DNA of 64,000 bases from Adineta steineri (GCA_905250115.1 CAJNOI010000106.1:248001-312000), one strand, 5' to 3'; numbered from the stretch's first letter, positions 34,343-46,560 are shown. Notes: a model not told the origin generated them from the sequence alone. A program made the numbers and translations.

Positions 34343-34690
34343 ATATGTATGTAAAATAATATACATATTTTTTGCCTATTTAATCTACAATAGTTTCTAT
34401 ACTTTTCTCTTTGAATAACATTTCAATTACTATTGTATTTTTTGCTTCTGCATGCCTGCTTTTATCATTTGATTTTAGGAAAAAAAGTAAAATAAGAGAT
34501 ATCATGTTGCTCTATTTAATTCTTTGTTCATGTTGAAAAATTTCAGCTAAATTAATTTACTAGAAACTATTTTTTATTAATGAATATAATATTGTTATGT
34601 AGGCCTCCACCTTATGATATTAGTTTCTAAATTGCACTACTTTGCTTCGATAGAATATATATAAAAAACAGAATATTTCATAGTCTGTTT
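34343..34690. other. Convergent 3' spacer
   Basis: Between the ABCG fragment (+) and the HPP gene (-). Only AT-rich 3' sequence seen. Confidence 0.5.
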
Positions 34691-35443
34691 CTACCACCAC
34701 GCGACAGGATAATGTCTTTTAGATGATAAATTGTTAATAATTACGGCAACAATTATTAAAATAATTGTTCCTGATAGAGTAGGCATAAGAATATACTGAA
34801 AACCATACCAAGGATAAGTTGTGTTTGTCATAATCATATTTAATGCAGTTGCACCACCTGGTGCATGTAATGTATTAGTCAATTGCATAATTAAAATACT
34901 AATAGCAACTGATAAAGTTGCAGCGATGAATTGTTCATGTATATAATCGAATATAATACGTACAATACAACCAACGGTAGCACCAATTAGTTGACCAAAA
35001 ACTGCATTACGTGGCTGTGCTAATGGACTTGATGGAGCTGCAAAAAGAAGTACACATGATGCTCCAAATGAACCAAGTAAGAAAGTTAAATCATGTCTAA
35101 AATAACAAAAATTATATTAAATTTATTTCTATAGTTTTCTATTGATTAATCACTCTGCTAGTATTCGATAATGAACAACCGATATAATTCCAAGACCAAT
35201 AAAAGTACCAACAAATGTAATAATATATTCAATAAATTGAATCGATGATTCATTCGATTTATGCTGTCCAGACCATTTTTGAAAATATTTTTTAATTAAT
35301 TCAGATTTTTTTCTACAACATCGTGTTTCATTACATAGATCATCAATTTTATTCATATTATCGTTTACCAGTAATACTTCACTATAGATAGAAAAGAAAA
35401 CAATCGGACTAGTACAATAATATATATATCTTGATAACATCAA
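34691..35443 (-). CDS. HPP-family integral membrane protein (nitrite-channel-like)
   Basis: Two exons, 35443-35154 and 35096-34691, join in phase to 231 residues. The HPP signature is clear: LLGSFGASCVLLFAAPSSPL followed by AQPRN, then MQLTNTLHAPGGATAL, in which the family has T-x-HPPGGATAL (the first Pro is Ala here), and the C-terminal ILIIVAVIINN and RHYPVAWW. Four hydrophobic helices are visible. HPP proteins occur in bacteria, algae, plants and fungi; cyanobacterial and plant members have been reported to move nitrite. They are rare in animals, so acquisition from outside is a reasonable inference. The N-terminus before the conserved core is uncertain: an acceptor-like site at about 35385 could add another first exon. 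Its proximity to nitrate reductase and a urea transporter makes a nitrogen role attractive. Confidence 0.82.
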
Positions 35444-37285
35444 AATAAATTGTATTATTCAAATGATTAAAGTGTTTAATTAACCTTTGCTCAACAAATT
35501 ATGCGAATTTTTAGTTATTTTCATTTATCTAACTAAGAAACATAACTAAGAAGTAAGTGTACTTACAATTTTAGATTTACCAATATATAAAGTTTAACTT
35601 AAATTTACAAATAATAGTATTACAGTATGGTTCATCTTTATCATGTGCTTGTTTCTTTTCCTTGTTTTACAATGATACCGAGAACAAGTGAAGTATATGT
35701 CTATATCGTTCTCTTCTTTTAAAATAGTTAGAATATCTTTTCATTTGGTTCATACTTCTTTTTTAGTATATTTGATTTTTTTTCTATTTCGTTCATATTA
35801 CAGATGATGATACTATTAGAATTAGAAAACAAGATACTAAGGATCATATATGTTCTAAATACATTATTTAATCATATCGTTTGTAGAAAAACGAATAAGC
35901 TCTTATATATTTTTTTCTTTGTTCTATTTGGTAGTATAGTTTAGAAAAATATTGTTAATAAGATTCTAAAAGTTAATCACAATCTCTCTTCTTATCATCT
36001 AGTTAGTATTGAAATCACATAACGCAATGAAAATAGATCAAAAGAATATGTAAGAAAAATGAAGAGTGACACATAGTTTTAGTTAGAAAAAAAATTAAAT
36101 CTTTCCGAAAATCATGTATGAACATAACGAGAATGTTCTCTTATAAAAAAGTATATGAGAGAGATTAAGGAAAACAACAAATATGTTGTTTTTATAGTAA
36201 CTATCGAATTAAATTTTTAGTTCTCATCTTGCACTTAATAATCGCTTGATTCGTTCATCCTTTTATCATATATGTATGGTGTGATCAAACCTTTGTTCAC
36301 TTTTGAATTTGTCTTTGAACTACATATTTTTAATGGTGTATGATTTGTTCCTTACAGGATATGCTGAACAACACAAATACAGTCTAAATACGGGTCTTGA
36401 TATTCGAAATAAATGTATGTACAAACTATCTCTTGGGTGATGCCTATTGCAGTAAGTGCTATAAGTGGACCGACGGTCTTTTTGATAAGGAACAGTGACT
36501 TTTCTTTTATCTTTTCGTTTTGTTTGGACGAAGTATTCATAGTCATCATCCCATATAATTAAGAACATTTCTATTCCTTCCCTTATCAACTTATGGTCTG
36601 TACCGGAAAAACAAAATGCAACTATTCGATTGATGGTAGCTCAATATTCAACCAAATATGTTGGTCAGATAGCGTTTAAACTATCAAAGAAATGTATAAA
36701 AAATAGAAAAACTACGTAAAGAAGAAGATTTAAAGAAGTCTGTGTACATTCACTGAAATCTACTTTAAAACAGTTGCTAATAAGTGGTAATATTTTCAAA
36801 AAAGATTCCAGCGGAATATAAAACTCAAAGAATGTAACTCAATTGAAAATGTTTCGGCATTAATGAAGTTCAGAATAAACAAACAACCGTATGTATCGAT
36901 CAATAATTTCATTGGAAGAACCAAAATAAAGCACGGAGAAACTTAAGCATTGAATTCGATGAAAAATTAGGTGATTCTACGAAAAATAGAATAGCATTGT
37001 TGGTTGAAAGAAAAAGTGATTATGTTAGTTATCACAACGATGCACATATATTGTAGATTTCATAAATAGAATACAACCAACTAACTTCTTTATCTTCCTC
37101 GTTTTCTTAATCTTGTCCGGTTATGGCACTCAATGTATATCAGAAATGATAATAAAAACTTATTCATTGATTTATTGAGAAAAGACATAGAAAAACTTAT
37201 TTTACTTGTAACTATTTAGATCTTCTTTGGCATTCTCAAATTAAAAATGTTATTCATTAGATTAGTTAAATAACTGTTATCATAT
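35444..37285. other. Intergenic, possible gene debris
   Basis: No complete gene. A minus-strand frame at 36356-36549 (hydrophobic, ending at a good GTAAGG donor) could be an orphan exon of a membrane protein, but nothing joins to it. Otherwise AT-rich. Confidence 0.35.
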
Positions 37286-37469
37286 TTACCCAGGTTGCAA
37301 GGCTACAAGTGGAACAGGAATTGAATCATCGCTTGTATGATCAGATACATCCTATAATTTATATCGAATATATTACATTAGTGTCTCTACTAGATTATTT
37401 TACCACTTACCTCCGTTATTGCAGATTCAAACGTCGACATGGAATTTGACTTAATACAATCTACGAAAC
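37286..37469 (-). CDS. Two 3'-terminal exons of an unidentified gene
   Basis: Exon 37469-37411 and exon 37351-37286 join in phase across a 59 bp GT-AG intron and end in TAA. They encode VDCIKSNSMSTFESAITE then DVSDHTSDDSIPVPLVALQP and a final Gly. The tail is acidic and Ser-rich, like a cytoplasmic C-terminus. No upstream exon was identified up to 38.9 kb, so this may be a gene fragment. Confidence 0.3.
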
Positions 37470-38994
37470 CTATAAAGATATTAGCATTTATCGGATGATA
37501 TAAATTTCTTTATATATTTGTTATTACAGTTCAGTGATAATAGATCTTTTTTATGATTTAGTGGCTGGATATACGGTAATGAAGTAGGTTAATTTTCTGA
37601 CATACCGTGTTAGTTTTCGAAATATATTTTCAAGGGTGGCAATTTTTTTGATCACCACAAAAATATACAAATGATCACTAAATTTATTATTAATAGATAG
37701 TTAGTACATTAATAACAATCGTATACACCAAAGATAATATTATACATAAAAAAGACACAAAAAAAAATAAATAATGTTCATAACAAATCATGGTAACCAT
37801 GCCGTACAAACATTTTTTGGATAGCTTGGAGCTTTAAAAGTATTTTTAGTTAATTGGATCATTTAGATTGAAATGGATTATCCTTTTTTTATGTAATCTT
37901 GTTACATTGATTAATCAACTATTACGACAACTATGTCATCTATCGTATATGTATTATCCAGCACTCATAAAATGAACTCGCTATCGCTCACTACGTGCTA
38001 ATTTGTTTGGTGATCAAAAGTATATTTTCCCGTTTAATGCTTCATGACTTTTAAATAAATTTAAAAAAAGAATTTATTAATTTGAAAAATAGATAATATA
38101 CAAGTAGAAATCAAACTGAATTGGAATATTCTAAGTCGTAAAATACATGTTCTTTATGTATACTTTAACTGACTAGAGATCATCCATTGAGAATGTCTAG
38201 GAGATATGAAGAGATGGCATGAAACAATTAGAGCGAAGATGCAACGGTAAAAACAATACGATGATCTACAGATACATCGGTACTTTTTTTAATGCAATCA
38301 TGTATGAAGCGAAACAGTTTATTGTCAAGAATCAATCCTACAAAACTTATATTCGAGAAATCTGTTCGTATGAATGTTTTTAAAAACTAGTTGTACATTT
38401 AGAATGTTGAATTTAACTTTATAATAAGGTTTCTTTTCGAAAAATGAACGTTCTACGCAATATATCGAGCTGATAAATTCTTCGTTGTTGTCATGTACAT
38501 AATTACATAAGAGTAATTGACCTCTCTTAGTCATAATTCAGACAAAGTAATATAGCAAAGAACATTTATGTCTAGATCTTATTCCTAAAGAATTCTTAGC
38601 TAGTTATTATGCAATTTAGTGCGCCATATTAAGTTTTAAATAAACGTTTGTTTACCTTGTGTATGTACAGAAGCTTGAAATGAAATATAACCTTTTATTC
38701 TTCTGATTCAATTTCTTATGACAATTACTCATAGATCATATAAATAACGATGTTTTTGCCTAATTGTTTAAGCATCGATATTACTTGGCGTAATGTATCA
38801 ATTAATAAAAGTATGATTGTTGGATTTTTTTGTCCCTACATTCAAAAATATAATTGCTTATTATGATTACAATTATGCTTTTATTTTTATGTTTATGTTG
38901 TTTACATGATTATTATATGGACGAGGAATGTACTTGTGTAAGTAATTAGAGAAAAAAAATGTTGTAAAATAATAATTTTTATTTATTTTTCTAG
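37470..38994. other. Intergenic, nothing recognised
   Basis: AT-rich with scattered short open frames lacking domains. May contain an upstream exon of the GPCR fragment at its right end (about 38820-38940), not provable by eye. Confidence 0.4.
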
Positions 38995-39234
38995 GATATT
39001 GTTTTCATCATATCTAAATTTTCTATCAGTATTTACAAACTCTATTCTATTGCAACAATTCATGAGACAAAATCTAAATTACGTCAATCAACTGAAAATA
39101 CAATATTCAATGTATCTGTTATTAGTTTATTTCTTAATAATATCATTACATTTTATATCAACACTTTATGCGGTACCATATTTGGAAAAGAATTAATACG
39201 ATTATTTCGTCCACTACAACAAATAATCTATTAA
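38995..39234 (+). pseudogene. GPCR 3' exon fragment
   Basis: After an acceptor (TTTTTCTAG) a frame of 79 residues opens DIVFIISKFSISIYKLYS and ends SLFLNNIITFYINTLCGTIF followed by GKELIRLFRPLQQIIY and a stop. This is the layout of the seventh helix and the basic helix 8 of a peptide-type rhodopsin-like receptor. No matching helices 1-6 were found upstream, so it is a fragment or a badly decayed gene. Confidence 0.45.
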
Positions 39235-39904
39235 TAAACAAATCTTATATAACAGATATCTAGTACATAATAAAAAAATTAAATATTATATATAGATGTA
39301 TTTAGTTCGTATGTGAGGGTTTTTATTGATAAAATATAACTTGATGTCAACAAGAAAGCAATTATTCTTTCTATCTGAGACTTATCTCTATTGTAAGGAT
39401 TTATTTTATCTAAAAAAATAAATCTGAATTAGTTATGTATTTATATGGTATGAAGCAAAATCTAAATGACATTTCTATCTCAGGTCCGTTGGTGGATGAG
39501 TAGATGTATACTTTCCAGCTGTTGCTCACATCTAGACCCTCGGAAATGCTGTTTACAATATACTCTCAAGATAAACAGAAAGCATGACATAATTAATATT
39601 GTCATGTTTCTTTTTTTTTAATTTCATTGTTACCGTTCAAGTAATAAAATAAAGAAAATTATAATATATTTTTTTCAAGTAAGTAGTTGTTATTAAGTTA
39701 AATCCAAGTTCGTAGCTATATATCTTGAATTATCTCCACTTATTAATATTTTTTTAAATTTTTCTTAGAAAGAATTTCATACTAAATGCTATTCATATGG
39801 TGAATGTCAGTTTAGATTTGACTTTTCAAAAAACAAAAATTCCTTTATTAATTATAATAAAAAAAAAGAAAGAATTATTTTGTTTGAAACATTAAAAAAA
39901 TCTT
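39235..39904. other. Convergent 3' spacer
   Basis: AT-rich sequence between the GPCR fragment and the urea transporter stop codon. Nothing recognised. Confidence 0.5.
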
Positions 39905-42826
39905 TTATAAAGTATTTTGTTGTAATTCGTTTACAATTTCATAAAAATAGTTTTTTCTTGCTTCATCAATCGGATAAAATCCCCATCGATCTTTCTGTGT
40001 AATACCATCATATCCATATTGAAGAAGAATTTGTACAACCTTTAAATGTCCATTTGCTGCAGCAATATGCATTGGTGTTCGTTGATGATAATCATCATAA
40101 AGTTGATTTGAATGAAAATAATTTTGAATAAAAAGTCCTTGAATTCTTTGAGCTTGTCCTGAACTAGCTAATCTTTGAAAAAGATGGATTTTAAACCATT
40201 TTTTAAATAAATTCACAATTTGATTTTGATTATCCAATTGAATAATTGTCGGAGGAGATATATTATTATCCATATATTCATTTAAAAATTGAGATATATG
40301 AAAATGATCATTTTGATATGCATAATCTAATGGAGCAAATCCCCATCGATCTTCTCGTAAAAGAATTTGTTGAAACTGTTCTTTTGAAGAAATTTCTGCT
40401 AAGAATTGAATTACTTCTAAATTTCCATCAGCAGCAGCAACATGTAAAACAGAACGATAATCATAATCAACACAATCCAATATATTTAAATGAGAAAATT
40501 GTTCAAGAAAATTTTTTATTTTATTTTTATCATTTTGAGCTGAAATTATCCAGAAAAGTGAGGGAAATAAAATTTCATCAATATTTGTTGGATTTGTCTT
40601 TTCATCTTTATCTTCTTTCGCATGAACTGATTTTTTTGAAAATGTTGGTAATTTTTCTGATGAAATTTTCAATGGATTATAATTATTTTGTATTTTATCA
40701 AATAAATAATTTTTTATTTTAAAATCAGATAAATTTGTAAGATAATTTAAAGGTGTTTTTTGTGAATGATCAGTTAAATCAAACCAAATTTGAGTTTTTT
40801 TTACAAGAAAACAAACAATATTAAACTGATTTGTAATTATTGCTGAATGTAAAGCATTTCTTCCATCATAATCTCCATTATTCGGATTTAATCCACATGA
40901 AATTAAACATTGAATAGCATCAAGATTATCTTCATAAACAAATGCATTTAAATAAAAAGCTAATTCTTGTGCTTTATCGCCAGGTAATCTTGCACCATGA
41001 TAATAAAGATAAGCAAGTAAATGGAATTGTCCATTCCATAGCGCATCAAACAATGGTGAATTACCATATTTATCTTCTGCATTAGCATCTAATTTACCAT
41101 GTTCAATAAGATATTTAGTTATTAAAAAGTTTCCTTGACACGAGCTTATATGTAATGGACTACGATAATATTGATCTGTTGATTTACTACTTGTAGTTTG
41201 TTTAAATAACATTTTAAGTGAATGTAAATCATTTTTATAAACATATGAACACATTAATATTGGAATAAATTCTTCTTTTATTTTAGCTAATTCTCCCCAT
41301 GTTAAATTTTCATCTGCTGAAAATGAAAATGTTGTTAAATGACTTAAAAAATAAAATTGATTTTTAATTAATTGAGATGTTCGATAACGACGATAATGAT
41401 CTTCAGGTATACTAACTGATGTTATTTTAACAGGAACAAGATTTTTTGAACCACTTGATAAACAAAATATCCAACATATAAAAGTAAATGGAAATGTTAA
41501 TGTTGGCATACCAACTGGATTTAAAAATGATGATATACAAGCTTGAACAAGTAATGTCATTAATGAACCATATAATGTAAATATCCAAATTTTATAACCA
41601 TATAAGACAAAAAACATTCCACCTAATGCTTCACATGTTAATACAGCATTATAACCCCATAATCCAGAATGAATTGCTTGAGGAGATAAACCTAAAAGAT
41701 AAGCTGCAGCTAATTGACTTGTTACAGCACCAAATAATGCAAAAAATGATAAAATTCGAGAACAAAGCGAGACACCAATAAGAATAATTGCACCTGTATA
41801 TGGATTATCAAGAAAATATACTTGTGCTATGCTTGCAAAAAATCCAACAAAATTATCTTCAACTGTATATATTTGATATGATATATTTAATAAATTTGGT
41901 TTATCAGTGAATGTTGTTAATAATGATGGAGATAAAATTTGTCCATCAAGAAAAAAATATCGATATTTTAATGAACCAAGTAACCATATCCATGTTGAAA
42001 TTTGAAAACTAAATGTATATGGAGATATTTCAAATTTTTCAACAAGAACTTTTCCAATAGACATTGTAAATATTGATGAAAATATTGACATAAGTATAAC
42101 TGCCGGAATTATTTGTGGAGATTGTGGAAATGTAAAATAAGCTATACCCATTCCTGTTAAACATCCATTATATCCATATAAACCCGATCGAATTGCATTA
42201 TAATTATATCCTAAAATATGTGCTGTTAATGTTGATACAGATGTTCCAAGAAGTCCATAAAATGCTAATTGCCAATCTCCATAAAATAATCCAATTGTTA
42301 TTATAAGACCTGATAATGGATTATTTGCAAACATAACTTGACTTATACCTCGAAAAACTGAATCAATAAATATAATTAAAAAACGATATTTATGAAATTC
42401 TTCTCGATTATATATTTCATTCATTCCAGACATTGTACCAATAAATGTTCGCCAAGTTAAACGATATACATGTTTTTTTCGTGGTGGACGACGTTGATCA
42501 ATATAAGAAAGAATTTGTTCAACACCACGAGGATCTCTTCTTACAGAATTTTGATTAGTTTTATTAGTTTTTGAAAGAAGTAATCTTTGTTCTCTTGTTG
42601 GACCTTCACTTAGATAATCATCTGATTGTGTATTTAAACCTGATGACCATGCTCGTTCTTCCGGAATTTCATCTACTGACAATAAATTGGAATTTGTTGA
42701 AAGATAATTTTGAGAATTTTGATTTGAACCCATTGATGATGCCCACGTTCGAATATTTTTTGGTTGTTCATCATCTGTTTCACCTGCATTGCTTTCTCTT
42801 GATGATATAAATGCTATGATAAACAT
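39905..42826 (-). CDS. Urea transporter fused to ankyrin repeats
   Basis: A single 2.9 kb exon encodes 973 residues. Residues 1-145 are a Ser/Asn-rich cytoplasmic tail. Residues about 155-460 form a urea transporter domain with its two homologous halves: FRGISQVMFANNPLSGLIIT with LYGYNGCLTGMGIAYF, then ASIAQVYFLDNPYTGAIILI with LWGYNAVLTCEALGG. The paired Q-V-x-F-x-x-NP loops form the selectivity filter in the family. Residues about 530-970 hold several ankyrin repeats (RSPLHISSCQGNFLITKYL, RSVLHVAAADGNLEVIQFL, RTPMHIAAANGHLKVVQILL, each followed by DRWGF- or DKYGN-type turns), similar in style to glutaminase ankyrins. Urea transporters normally lack ankyrins, so this is an unusual fusion. 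A 19 bp exon at 43928-43910 (MKNKHV) could splice to an acceptor at 42814 as an alternative start. Confidence 0.92.
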   Translation of the reverse strand: MFIIAFISSRESNAGETDDEQPKNIRTWASSMGSNQNSQNYLSTNSNLLSVDEIPEERAWSSGLNTQSDDYLSEGPTREQRLLLSKTNKTNQNSVRRDPRGVEQILSYIDQRRPPRKKHVYRLTWRTFIGTMSGMNEIYNREEFHKYRFLIIFIDSVFRGISQVMFANNPLSGLIITIGLFYGDWQLAFYGLLGTSVSTLTAHILGYNYNAIRSGLYGYNGCLTGMGIAYFTFPQSPQIIPAVILMSIFSSIFTMSIGKVLVEKFEISPYTFSFQISTWIWLLGSLKYRYFFLDGQILSPSLLTTFTDKPNLLNISYQIYTVEDNFVGFFASIAQVYFLDNPYTGAIILIGVSLCSRILSFFALFGAVTSQLAAAYLLGLSPQAIHSGLWGYNAVLTCEALGGMFFVLYGYKIWIFTLYGSLMTLLVQACISSFLNPVGMPTLTFPFTFICWIFCLSSGSKNLVPVKITSVSIPEDHYRRYRTSQLIKNQFYFLSHLTTFSFSADENLTWGELAKIKEEFIPILMCSYVYKNDLHSLKMLFKQTTSSKSTDQYYRSPLHISSCQGNFLITKYLIEHGKLDANAEDKYGNSPLFDALWNGQFHLLAYLYYHGARLPGDKAQELAFYLNAFVYEDNLDAIQCLISCGLNPNNGDYDGRNALHSAIITNQFNIVCFLVKKTQIWFDLTDHSQKTPLNYLTNLSDFKIKNYLFDKIQNNYNPLKISSEKLPTFSKKSVHAKEDKDEKTNPTNIDEILFPSLFWIISAQNDKNKIKNFLEQFSHLNILDCVDYDYRSVLHVAAADGNLEVIQFLAEISSKEQFQQILLREDRWGFAPLDYAYQNDHFHISQFLNEYMDNNISPPTIIQLDNQNQIVNLFKKWFKIHLFQRLASSGQAQRIQGLFIQNYFHSNQLYDDYHQRTPMHIAAANGHLKVVQILLQYGYDGITQKDRWGFYPIDEARKNYFYEIVNELQQNTL

Positions 42827-43928
42827 AATTCATAAAATTATCATTAAAATGAAAACAAAATATACTTTTTTAAATTTTTTAGAGCTCATATCTATTTTAT
42901 TAAACTTTAATTTAACTAAAAATATTCTCTAATATCAATATGATAATTAATTTTCAAAAATAATTCATATTTATAAGATATAATATCAATTTATTAAATA
43001 TAAACAATCAATCAATTATATTAATCATCAAAATGCACTTATAATATCAATAGGTCAGAAAATCACCTGTCTATTGAATTTGATTTGTTCTCTTTTGGTG
43101 ATTAGTTTCAAATCGATCATATTTATCAAATGTCCATCTTGATGTTATTTTGAAGTATTTTTAATAATCAATACAATTCTTTTCAAATTCATATTTTTGT
43201 TTTATCTAAACATTGCCAAAGACGAATCGCTTAACAATCAATGTCTCCATTGAATAGATGGAAAAAAATACAATTATTTAAAAACAATTTTTAAAGATAA
43301 ATCAATTAATTTAAATGGTTTATATATTGAATTATGAAAACATATGATAATCAACAGTTTAATTTAATAAACAAAAATTCATACTGAGTATAAGTTATCG
43401 AAAGCAGGTTTTTAAATTTTTTTCGTAGGCATAATTAATAAGTAAGTTAGGAATTATTTTTTATTGAGGTTGATAGTCAGACAAAGTAAATAATATCGAA
43501 ATTTAGAAAACTACGAATAAAAACGCTTCAGAGTAAATTTACTTTTTCAGTATTGTCTCAATAAAAACTTTTCCTAGTAACTAAATCTCTTAGAAATGCA
43601 TTGTTCAAATCAATTTTATTTGTTATGTATCACAAAATCATATTGATAAACATTTCTAGCAAAAATTTTTAATTTAAAAATTCAATGAATAATCATGAGT
43701 ATTAAGTAATAATCTTACTATAAAATAAGTGCTCTATGACCTTTAGTACGCAAATACATAAACAGATGAATATCGCCAAAAAAAAATTCTTTTAGATATA
43801 TCTTCATCTTCCGACATTAATAGTCTCAATATATTATAAGAAAAATTTTGTTTAATTATAAAAACTTGTTAATTTAATAAAAATAAATAAAAAATTATTT
43901 TCTACTTACAGACGTGTTTGTTCTTCAT

Positions 43929-44646
43929 GTTGATATAAAATCGACGTTGTATCACCTTATCGTATTAATTTGAATATACCGATCATATACGTATACAAGT
44001 GTATTCATCATAATGATTCTTTTGTCCATTATTTATATAACTGGATTTTTATCAAAGATAATTTGCGTCATTATTGGTATAATTGCGTTTTTGTTATAGA
44101 TTATTTTACTCATTATTAATCAATAATATATTATGACATATAAACAAAAGACGAATAAGGGAAGAAAAAAATTTATTATTTAACCTTTTTTGGGCGAAAA
44201 TACTTTTCTACATACTGTTTTATAATTTCGAATTCTAATTGAAAATAAATCTATTCGAAATACAATATAAATATAATGTAATCAATTTTTAAGTTTTTAG
44301 ATATAATCAGAAAATTTTCAATTTTTAGACAATCATTATGAACCTATAGGTAATGACACAGATGCGTTCGTTAAAATCTCAAGGTATCATATATTTTATA
44401 CACTATTATAATTAAATATTAGGGTTAGGATGTTTTTTATTTAAGTCGAATAATTTCTATTTTTTATTCATGTTTCTTGTTTTTGTTTTTTATTCAGTTT
44501 GACATCGATGCATAGGCTGATAATGATCGTATAAAGATCGAAAGTTTCCTAATTATATATAAAAACTTAAAAATCGGCTACACCATATTTATTTATTTCT
44601 ACATTAAATTAGTTAAAAATCTCAAGATTAGTATTATTTCATTTTA
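43929..44646. other. Intergenic, nothing recognised
   Basis: AT-rich. No exon that could belong to the flavin reductase to the right was found here. Confidence 0.45.
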
Positions 44647-44764
44647 TCTTGAGGGTGTGGGTGTGGGTGTGGGTGTGGGTGGGTGTGGGTGGGTGTGTGT
44701 GTGTGTGAGGGTGTGGGTGTGGGTGTGGGTGTGGGTGTTATCTTCTTCACACACATACACCCAT
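44647..44764. repeat. TGTGGG-type foldback array
   Basis: Opens TCTTGAGGGTGTGGG, continues with about 15 GTGTGG/GTGGG units to 44740, then spacer TTATCTTCTTCACACACA and a short C-rich arm TACACCCAT. The G arm is much longer than the C arm. It lies 260 bp upstream of a truncated flavin reductase exon. Confidence 0.8.
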
Positions 44765-45020
44765 ATCTAAATCCAAGTCATTGAGTAACTGTTAAACTCT
44801 TCCTGAATGCACAGTAACCTCTCACGCCTATTCTCTCATACACTCACATCCTTAAACCCGAACTATTCGGGTTCGGTGTATACCGAGTTCTAGTCTAACA
44901 CAGTTACATTTGTAAAATTTTATCCTATCAAGTACAATTGATAGATATAATTATTGTCTAACAAGAATAAATTAAAATAATGAACTATACTTTGATAATT
45001 TTCTTTCTTGTTTATATAAG

Positions 45021-45821
45021 TTATTACCACAACTCCAACCACGATATTATTCAATATCGTCATCGGATCGTTTCCATCCAAATCAATTACACATTACTGT
45101 TAGTGTTGTCACCTACATGACACCACATGGAATAATTCGAAGAGGTATCTGTTCCAATTATTTACAGCAAACAACACCTAAATTATCGTCTAATGGGCAA
45201 CCAATTCAAGCAGTATGGCAACGTAAACCAAGCTTGGTACGATTGTTTATATCGCCTAATCCACATTTTCGATTACCAGACCAAGAACATTTGTCACTGA
45301 GTGTGACATCAAAGGTGGTTACTGATGTGCCCTTGAATTCTCCACTCTTAATGTTCGCAATTGGCTCTGGTATTGCACCATTTCGATCGTTCTGGCAAGA
45401 GTTACAATTACTGGAAGGTTCACAAGGAAGAGTCAACATTGAACGTATTTTGTTTATGGGTTGTCGAAGTGAAAACGATTTTCTTTATGCAGAAGAACTC
45501 AAAGCCCTTACCAGTAAAACAGGCAAAACTAACAAACTTATAACAGCCGTTATACCAGTATACTCACGAGAAAATGGTGTTAATAGACGACATGTTCAAG
45601 ATGCAATGTTAGACTACGAAAGTATGATTTATTCATTGCTAACTGAAAAAAATGCTGTTGTATACATGTGTGGATCGACTCGTGCTTGTCAAGGTATCGA
45701 ATCAACATTAGCATCGATTATAGAATCATGTAGTGAAAACAATTTAACATTAATGCAAGCGAATAATATTATCCAAGAATACAAAGCTTTAGGTAGAATC
45801 AAACAAGATATGTTTGGTTAA
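45021..45821 (+). CDS. Diflavin reductase C-terminal (FAD/NADPH) part, NOS/CPR type, 5'-truncated
   Basis: One exon begins right after an acceptor (TTTATATAAG) and encodes 266 residues in frame. It holds the FAD-binding end of the diflavin reductase fold, LLPQLQPRYYSISSSSDRF, then HITVSVVTYMTPHG and GICSNYL. The NADPH module follows: PLLMFAIGSGIAPFRSFWQE, RILFMGCRSENDFLYAEEL, YSRENGVNRRHVQDAM, NAVVYMCGSTRACQGI. The protein ends GRIKQDMFG. The RSFWQ after the GSGIAP loop and the terminal DMFG recall nitric oxide synthase reductases more than P450 reductases. The FMN domain and any oxygenase domain are missing; upstream lies only an intron-like stretch and a TGTGGG array. Probably a severed gene, possibly still transcribed. 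Confidence 0.8.
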   Translation, partial: LLPQLQPRYYSISSSDRFHPNQLHITVSVVTYMTPHGIIRRGICSNYLQQTTPKLSSNGQPIQAVWQRKPSLVRLFISPNPHFRLPDQEHLSLSVTSKVVTDVPLNSPLLMFAIGSGIAPFRSFWQELQLLEGSQGRVNIERILFMGCRSENDFLYAEELKALTSKTGKTNKLITAVIPVYSRENGVNRRHVQDAMLDYESMIYSLLTEKNAVVYMCGSTRACQGIESTLASIIESCSENNLTLMQANNIIQEYKALGRIKQDMFG

Positions 45822-46560
45822 GCTGAAATATGAGCAAATACTTTTTTTCAAGAATTTTATAACTATATTTATTATTATTACACTCTTCAATGTTTTCTTC
45901 CATATTGTTTTTCTTCTATTATTATTTTGTATTTTATTCAAGCTATAATACTATTTTGAAGTATATATTTCATATTTTTTATTTTTTTGTCAGTATTGTT
46001 TGACTATTTAGCGAAATCTAATATTCTGCTCTTTCATCACATAACGTGTTACACAACAACTGATAAGAAACAAGAAGATGCTAAGCAAAGAAATACGATA
46101 CTTCACAGCGTGAATGCAGCTGTGACCAGTATTCTGATTCTCATTCGCCTGCACACTAATAACACATCGTTTGGTTTAGAAATAAAAAAGAAATCTTTTA
46201 TCTTTCTGTCATGAGTGCTTTATTTGCACTATAAGAGAAATCTAAAACGTATGTAATTCTAACCAAACTCTTGTTTTTTCTGATGGTCTTCAGGATGAGT
46301 GTAGATTTTATATTTGATACTCATTCACACCCATCTTTGTAAATGATTCTTTTAGTCGTTAATATTATCAAAATATCTCTAAAGAATATAAATAAAATTT
46401 ATTTTAATAATTTAACAAAACATCTCTTTTTTCATTGAGTTTTTTAAAATTAACTCAGAGAAAAACATTTTTATGCAAAATTAAAAGCATCTAAGTTTTT
46501 CAAAAATTTCATAGTGATAAATTTGCTTGATTGCTATCGTCTAATACTAAAATGTGATTT
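45822..46560. other. Intergenic, one degenerate foldback copy
   Basis: AT-rich 3' sequence. Around 46293-46335 a block GATGAGTGTAG ... ACTCATTCACACCCATC resembles a decayed copy of the TGTGGG foldback family. Confidence 0.4.

Noticed and set aside
36900..37055. Plus-strand stretch reading like protein (IEFDEKLGDSTKNRIALL)
   Set aside because: Short, no start or acceptor in frame, no homology recognised; may be chance or old debris.
40246..40722. 158-codon plus-strand frame inside the urea transporter gene
   Set aside because: Antisense shadow of the ankyrin-coding exon; low-complexity and without homology.
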